DNA of 64,000 bases, taken from NCBI GenBank assembly GCA_035633215.1, contig DASQFI010000022.1, positions 186,001 to 250,000 of the forward strand, given 5' to 3'. The notes beneath the pieces are model-generated. The model made no database searches and was not told where the DNA came from. It saw only the letters and a list, made by a program, of their open reading frames with translations. This stretch comes from DASQFI01 sp035633215 (GTDB lineage: Bacteria; Acidobacteriota; Vicinamibacteria; Vicinamibacterales; SCN-69-37). Below are positions 60,155 through 64,000 of this stretch, in pieces. Each line of letters opens with the position of its first letter. Within the stretch, counting starts at the first letter, position 1. Both the position numbers and the translations under genes were made by a program.

Positions 60155-62602
60155 ATGCGTGGACGACTCGCCTGGTCTCTCGTCGCCGTCGCGATGCTCA
60201 CCGGCCTCTACGCATTCCTGACGTGGCAGCTGAAGGCCGATGTCGGGCTGACTCAGACCTTTTTTCAAGGCACAGGCGAAGATCGCAAGCCGCTGGTCGA
60301 GCGTCGAACCCCGGCCGTCGATCTCACGGTCCTCGATGAGGCCCCCACGCTGCCTCGGCGCGCGTTCACGATCCGCTGGACCGGCGTCTGGCGCATTCCG
60401 CGGACCGACTACTACGCGATCGATCTGACTGGCCGCGGACGGGTCACGCTCACCGTCGATCGACAGATCCTCCAGCAGCACACGCCGGCCCACCCCGCCC
60501 ATCCGCGTGCAGTCATGCTCGCTGGCGGGTTTCACGACCTCGAGATCGAATACGAGCACGTCGATGGCGACCCGTCGCTCACCGCGCGGTGGGGCTTCGT
60601 GGGCCGTCCGCTCCGGTCCTTTGATCGAGAGGGGCTGTTCGTCTCGTCGCCACAGTATCCCTGGCTGCGCACGGCTCTGACCGGTGCGCGGACGGGGCTT
60701 CGATACCTGGGCATCATCGGTCTGGTTGTCGCGGCCTGGATTGTGCTGCTCCGGCTGGTCCGACCAATCCAGGCGCTCCTCGCGCGCCGGCTGCGGCGGC
60801 CCAGTCTTCTGACGCGAGGCGACGTCGTCGCCGCCGCGCTTGCCGCGGGCATCGTGATGTACGGCGCGCTGCTGCGGTTCGACGCACTGACGCTCACGTA
60901 CGGCCCGGTGGACCGGCCGGGCTGGTTGCAAGCGGTGCAGCAGACGCGCGGAACGACCAGTCTGCTCCGGCCAGACGCCGTCACCTGGTCCCGAGTTGCC
61001 GAGCGGTATATCAGCGAGCCGGCCACGCACCTCGAGTTCGCACGTGGGATGCGGTCCTTCTACGCGGCTCACCATCGAGAGCCCTTGTTCCCCGCCGTGA
61101 CAAAGGGCGTCCTGTGGCTCTTGAACCAGCAGGACGTCGCCGTCAGCGTCGCGTCGGCGTTGTTCTCGGTCCTGGCCATCTTCGCGACATTCCTGCTTGG
61201 CGCGTACGCCTTCTCGTACGCCGTCGGCCTCGGCGCGGCCCTCGCTCTGGCGATCGAGTACGACGCGATCACGTGGGGCATCGGCGGCTGGCGTGAAGAC
61301 GCATTCACCTGCGCGGTGGTGCTGTTCGCGTACACGCTCGTGCGGTTCGCGCGGGTGCCTGACACCCCGCGCGCCATCGCGATGGGCGTGGTCGCGGGCG
61401 TCGCATGCCTGATCAACGTGATGTCGCTCGCGTTCGTGCTCCCTGGTCTCGCCGCCGGGCTCGTCGCCGCGAGCGGACCGTTGCGACACCGGCTCGTGGA
61501 CGTGGCCACCGCGTTCATCGTCGCGGCGCTCATCGCCGGACCGTTCGTCTTCACGTGCTGGTGGGCGTACGGCGATCCGTTACGGCCGATCAACGTGCGC
61601 GCCGACCTCTACCACGCCAGTGAAGGACCCCTCGGCCCGGGCAGAACGGCTGCCGGGCACGTGGTGAACGCCGCCCTGAACCGCCCGATGCGAACCATGG
61701 ACGCGCTGGCCGTCGGCATGACGTCGGGCCCGTTCCAGATCAAGTGGCACGGCTTCAATCCCTGGTCACCCGCGATCGCGCGCTGGCTGTCATGGGCGGC
61801 GATCGCGGGCGTCGTGCTCTTTCTCGGGTCGGTGGCCGGGCGTGTGCTGCTCGTCGTGATGGCGTCGTCGCTGGTGCCGCTGGCGTTGATGGCCAGACCG
61901 GCGCTCGAGTGGCGGCTCACGGAGCACGCGTATCCGTTCTTTCTGATCGCCGCCTGTTTCGCGATCGGCTGCGCCGCACGACTGGCGACATCCGAGGGCA
62001 TGCCACAGGTCATTCTTCTGAGACCTGCCCGCCGGTCGCTCCTGGCGTGGGGACTCGTCGCAATCACACTGGTGATCGGAGTCTGGACAGTGCGACGCAG
62101 TCTGCCCGTGTGGACGTCGCGCGAGACGCTCAGCGCCGGAGAACCGATCACGGTGATGGCGGGCGCCCGCGATGCGTGGTTTTTCGAGAGCGGGTGGTCG
62201 CGTCCGCTGACGGAAGGGAACGTCACCGCTCGCATCTCGCGCGGCCAGCACTCCACCGTGCGCCTGACCCTGCCCAGGGTCGGCGACTACGATCTGACGC
62301 TTCGGATCGATCCGTTCCCCCACCCGATCGCCGGGGTCACGACCGACCCGACGGCGGTCCGCGTGTTCGTGAATGATCACCTCGTGTCGCGGTTGGATCT
62401 CCGCTTCGACCCGGAGCGCGTCGGCACCTACGACGTGCACGTGCCGAGCGCCGCCATCAAAGCCGGTGTGAACCGCCTGACGTTCGTCGCAGAGGCCAAG
62501 CGAGCGGCGCCGCGGCTCGACGAACCCGTCGAAGAAACACCCGGCGAAGCCGCGCATCTCCGGCTGTGGTACGTGCGAATCCGCGAACGCGCGTCGAAGT
62601 AG
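60155..62602 (+). CDS. Large membrane protein, PMT/GT39-like with PA14-like N-terminal domain
   Basis: An 815-aa membrane protein. After one helix (LAWSLVAVAMLTGLYAFLTW), residues ~45-165 form a PA14-like beta domain (FTIRWTGVWRIPRTDYYAIDLTGRGRVTLTVDRQ ... FHDLEIEYEHVDGD). About ten further helices follow (residues ~180-650), with the early WSRVAERYISEPATHLEFARGMRSFYAAHHREPLFP and FSYAVGLGAALALAIEYDAITWGIGGWREDAFT, reminiscent of polytopic glycosyltransferases. A periplasmic beta-rich tail ends the protein. A lipid-linked-sugar transferase role is likely, but no catalytic Asp-Glu motif was assigned with certainty. Single gene, divergent from modABC. Confidence 0.65.
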   Translation: MRGRLAWSLVAVAMLTGLYAFLTWQLKADVGLTQTFFQGTGEDRKPLVERRTPAVDLTVLDEAPTLPRRAFTIRWTGVWRIPRTDYYAIDLTGRGRVTLTVDRQILQQHTPAHPAHPRAVMLAGGFHDLEIEYEHVDGDPSLTARWGFVGRPLRSFDREGLFVSSPQYPWLRTALTGARTGLRYLGIIGLVVAAWIVLLRLVRPIQALLARRLRRPSLLTRGDVVAAALAAGIVMYGALLRFDALTLTYGPVDRPGWLQAVQQTRGTTSLLRPDAVTWSRVAERYISEPATHLEFARGMRSFYAAHHREPLFPAVTKGVLWLLNQQDVAVSVASALFSVLAIFATFLLGAYAFSYAVGLGAALALAIEYDAITWGIGGWREDAFTCAVVLFAYTLVRFARVPDTPRAIAMGVVAGVACLINVMSLAFVLPGLAAGLVAASGPLRHRLVDVATAFIVAALIAGPFVFTCWWAYGDPLRPINVRADLYHASEGPLGPGRTAAGHVVNAALNRPMRTMDALAVGMTSGPFQIKWHGFNPWSPAIARWLSWAAIAGVVLFLGSVAGRVLLVVMASSLVPLALMARPALEWRLTEHAYPFFLIAACFAIGCAARLATSEGMPQVILLRPARRSLLAWGLVAITLVIGVWTVRRSLPVWTSRETLSAGEPITVMAGARDAWFFESGWSRPLTEGNVTARISRGQHSTVRLTLPRVGDYDLTLRIDPFPHPIAGVTTDPTAVRVFVNDHLVSRLDLRFDPERVGTYDVHVPSAAIKAGVNRLTFVAEAKRAAPRLDEPVEETPGEAAHLRLWYVRIRERASK

Positions 62603-62609
62603 GCATACC

Positions 62610-62837
62610 ATGACCACCGACAATCGTCTCGTCGCCGCGCTCGCCCTGCTCGCCGCGGTGGTGTTGCTGTACGAAGGCCGCAGCGTGCTCATTCCGATCG
62701 TCCTGAGCGTGCTGGTGAGCTACGCGCTCGATCCGGTCGCTCCTGGCTGGAGCGCAAGTCGGTGCCTCGTCTGGCCGGAACCACCAGCCGCGGCCTCTCT
62801 GGTTCCGGGAGGGAACTTCCTGGCCCAGAGTGGGTAA
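62610..62837 (+). pseudogene. Fragment of an AI-2E/PerM-family permease
   Basis: The first ~43 codons read MTTDNRLVAALALLAAVVLL and SVLIPIVLSVLVSYALDPV, the start of an AI-2E/PerM transporter. The frame then loses similarity, but the next frame over continues as WLERKSVPRLAGTT, the expected family text, so there is a frameshift near 62740. After ~25 more codons the homology ends; the rest of the ~350-residue protein is missing and fmdB follows. Inactive remnant. Confidence 0.75.
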
Positions 62838-62895
62838 CGGGCTGCCCGGGCGACCGTCCAGAGGTATCCTAGAACCCTCCATCCGGAGGCGGTCC

Positions 62896-63150
62896 GTGCC
62901 CATCTTTGACTTCGAGTGTCGATCTTGCGGGTCCGAGTTCGAGGCGCTCGTCCTGCACAACACGACGGCCGAGTGCCCGACCTGCCACGGCCGGGATCTG
63001 GAGCGGCGGTTCTCGAGTTTCGCCGTCAGTTCCTCCGAGAAGACGCAAGCGGCGGCGACCAAGGCCCGGACGAAGGCGGCAACCACCGCGCGGCGCGACA
63101 ATGCGGCCATGGAGCGAGAAATTGAGGAACATCGGAACGAAGACCACTGA
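62896..63150 (+). CDS. FmdB-family zinc-ribbon protein
   Basis: An 84-aa protein starting at GTG 62896 with GGAGG at good spacing. MPIFDFECRSCGSEFEAL and AECPTCHGRDLERRFSSFAV give the two CxxC pairs of the FmdB/CxxC_CXXC_SSSS family. The tail is Ala/Lys-rich. Proposed roles for the family are regulatory; none is established here. It is 21 bases upstream of the MATE gene. Confidence 0.85.
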   Translation: MPIFDFECRSCGSEFEALVLHNTTAECPTCHGRDLERRFSSFAVSSSEKTQAAATKARTKAATTARRDNAAMEREIEEHRNEDH

Positions 63151-63171
63151 TTCCCGCCCGCCGTTCGCGCC

Positions 63172-64000
63172 ATGCAGGACCTGACGACCGGATCGATCAC
63201 CGGCCATCTCTTCAAGACCATGAGTTTCATGCTCGTGGGGATGGTGTTTCAGACGTTGTACGTCCTCGTCGATCTGTACTGGGTCTCCCATCTCGGCACG
63301 GAAGCCGTCGCGGCCGTTGGACTCAGTACGAACCTGATGTTCATCGTGCTGGCCATCACCCAGATGCTGGGCGTCGGCACGACGACCCTGGTGTCGCACG
63401 CGGTTGGGCGAAAGGATCGCGAGCAGGCGCTTCTCGTCTTCAATCAGGCGCAGGTGCTCTCGGTCGTCATCGGCACGCTTTTCTTCTGCGTCGCGATGAT
63501 CCTGCGTCCCGCATACGCGCGGAACCTGAGCGCGGATCCCGCGACGTCGAAGCTGACCGCCGACTACCTCGGTTGGTTCATTCCTGCCATGGCGTTCCAA
63601 TTCGGCATGGTCGCCATGGGCTCGGCGCTGCGCGGCACGGGACAGTTCAAACCGAGCATGGTCATCCAGACGACCACGGTCGTGCTCAACATCATCCTCG
63701 CGCCGTTCCTCATTTTCGGCTGGGGCACGGGCGTGCCGCTGGGCGTGGCTGGCGCCGCGCTCGCGACGTTCATCGCGATTGTCGTCGGCACCGTCGCCCT
63801 GGCGTTCTACTTCAGGCCGGCGACGGCGTACTTGAGGTTCATGCCGGCCGACTGGAAACCGTCGCTGCCGCTCTGGGGGCGGATGCTCAAGATTGGTCTG
63901 CCGGCCGGAACGGAATTCGCGCTCATGGCCGCGTACCTGATGCTCATCTACGCGATCAGCCGGCCGTTCGGCGCGGCGGCACAGGCGGGATTCGGCATCG
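63172..64000 (+). CDS. MATE-family multidrug/Na+ antiporter (5' part)
   Basis: From ATG 63172 the frame is open to the window end (276 codons). It begins MQDLTTGSITGHLFKTMSFM and continues with LYVLVDLYWVSHLGTEAVAAVGL, the MATE first-helix pattern, then GVGTTTLVSHAVGRKDREQA and AMGSALRGTGQFKPSM. Seven or so helices are visible. MATE proteins export cationic drugs or metabolites using Na+ or H+. The 3' half lies outside the window. Confidence 0.88.
   Translation, partial: MQDLTTGSITGHLFKTMSFMLVGMVFQTLYVLVDLYWVSHLGTEAVAAVGLSTNLMFIVLAITQMLGVGTTTLVSHAVGRKDREQALLVFNQAQVLSVVIGTLFFCVAMILRPAYARNLSADPATSKLTADYLGWFIPAMAFQFGMVAMGSALRGTGQFKPSMVIQTTTVVLNIILAPFLIFGWGTGVPLGVAGAALATFIAIVVGTVALAFYFRPATAYLRFMPADWKPSLPLWGRMLKIGLPAGTEFALMAAYLMLIYAISRPFGAAAQAGFGI

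Overview
This 64 kb window is high-GC bacterial chromosome, most likely from an Acidobacteriota member of the Vicinamibacteria type. That placement is inferred from gene content: an ADOP-type duplicated MacB/FtsX permease, a PadR remnant, a Ser/Thr kinase fused to a TolB-like propeller, PQQ dehydrogenase, many exported beta-rich proteins, GTG starts and ATGA/GTGA overlaps. No rRNA or complete tRNA is present.

Layout. (1) 1-7357 is accretive mobile DNA. Two identical 45-bp copies of a tRNA-Thr(CGU)-like 3' end (3800-3844 and 7313-7357) bound the right ends of two stacked segments. The first holds a tightly overlapping minus-strand operon (HTH/excisionase-like, small protein, RecA-like RepA-type ATPase, zinc-finger protein, a gene running off the left edge). 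The second holds an ADOP permease and a PIN/Phd-type toxin-antitoxin pair. (2) 7.4-23.6 kb is mixed housekeeping and envelope content: Asp-box sialidase-like protein, SGNH hydrolase, kinase, an exported methyltransferase, AlkC/AlkD-like repair protein, luciferase-like oxidoreductase, a dead padR, DUF454, an endostatin-like lipoprotein and DUF1801. (3) 23.6-40.1 kb is the most striking part. An M43 protease is followed by a metallophosphoesterase-trypsin-caspase operon whose products lack signal peptides, then envelope proteins, a SIR2-nSTAND pair and a convergent macro-like-CHAT protease. These are domains typical of prokaryotic conflict and programmed-death systems. (4) 40.2-53.9 kb has a heme peroxidase, a minus-strand sugar/PQQ operon (Gfo/Idh/MocA oxidoreductase, galactokinase, HupE-like, metallo-beta-lactamase, PQQ dehydrogenase), a GH3 enzyme with PA14, and a TIR gene cut off by a junction to the 3' half of a pilus usher plus its SCPU subunit. 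(5) 54-64 kb has a methyltransferase, Ada-AlkA and Ogt alkylation-repair genes, a cupin, modABC, a large membrane glycosyltransferase-like protein, an AI-2E permease fragment, FmdB and the start of a MATE exporter.

How genes may work together. The SIR2 protein is predicted to cleave NAD, the nSTAND protein to be a membrane-spanning sensor/switch, and the convergent CHAT protease carries an N-terminal domain of the macro-like (M17_N) fold that could read an ADP-ribose-type product. This NAD-to-protease relay is inference, but it is the best candidate here for an undescribed system. Spaces between converging genes repeatedly contain long inverted repeats, two of them built from GGGCAAA-type heptamers, suggesting a dispersed structured repeat family.
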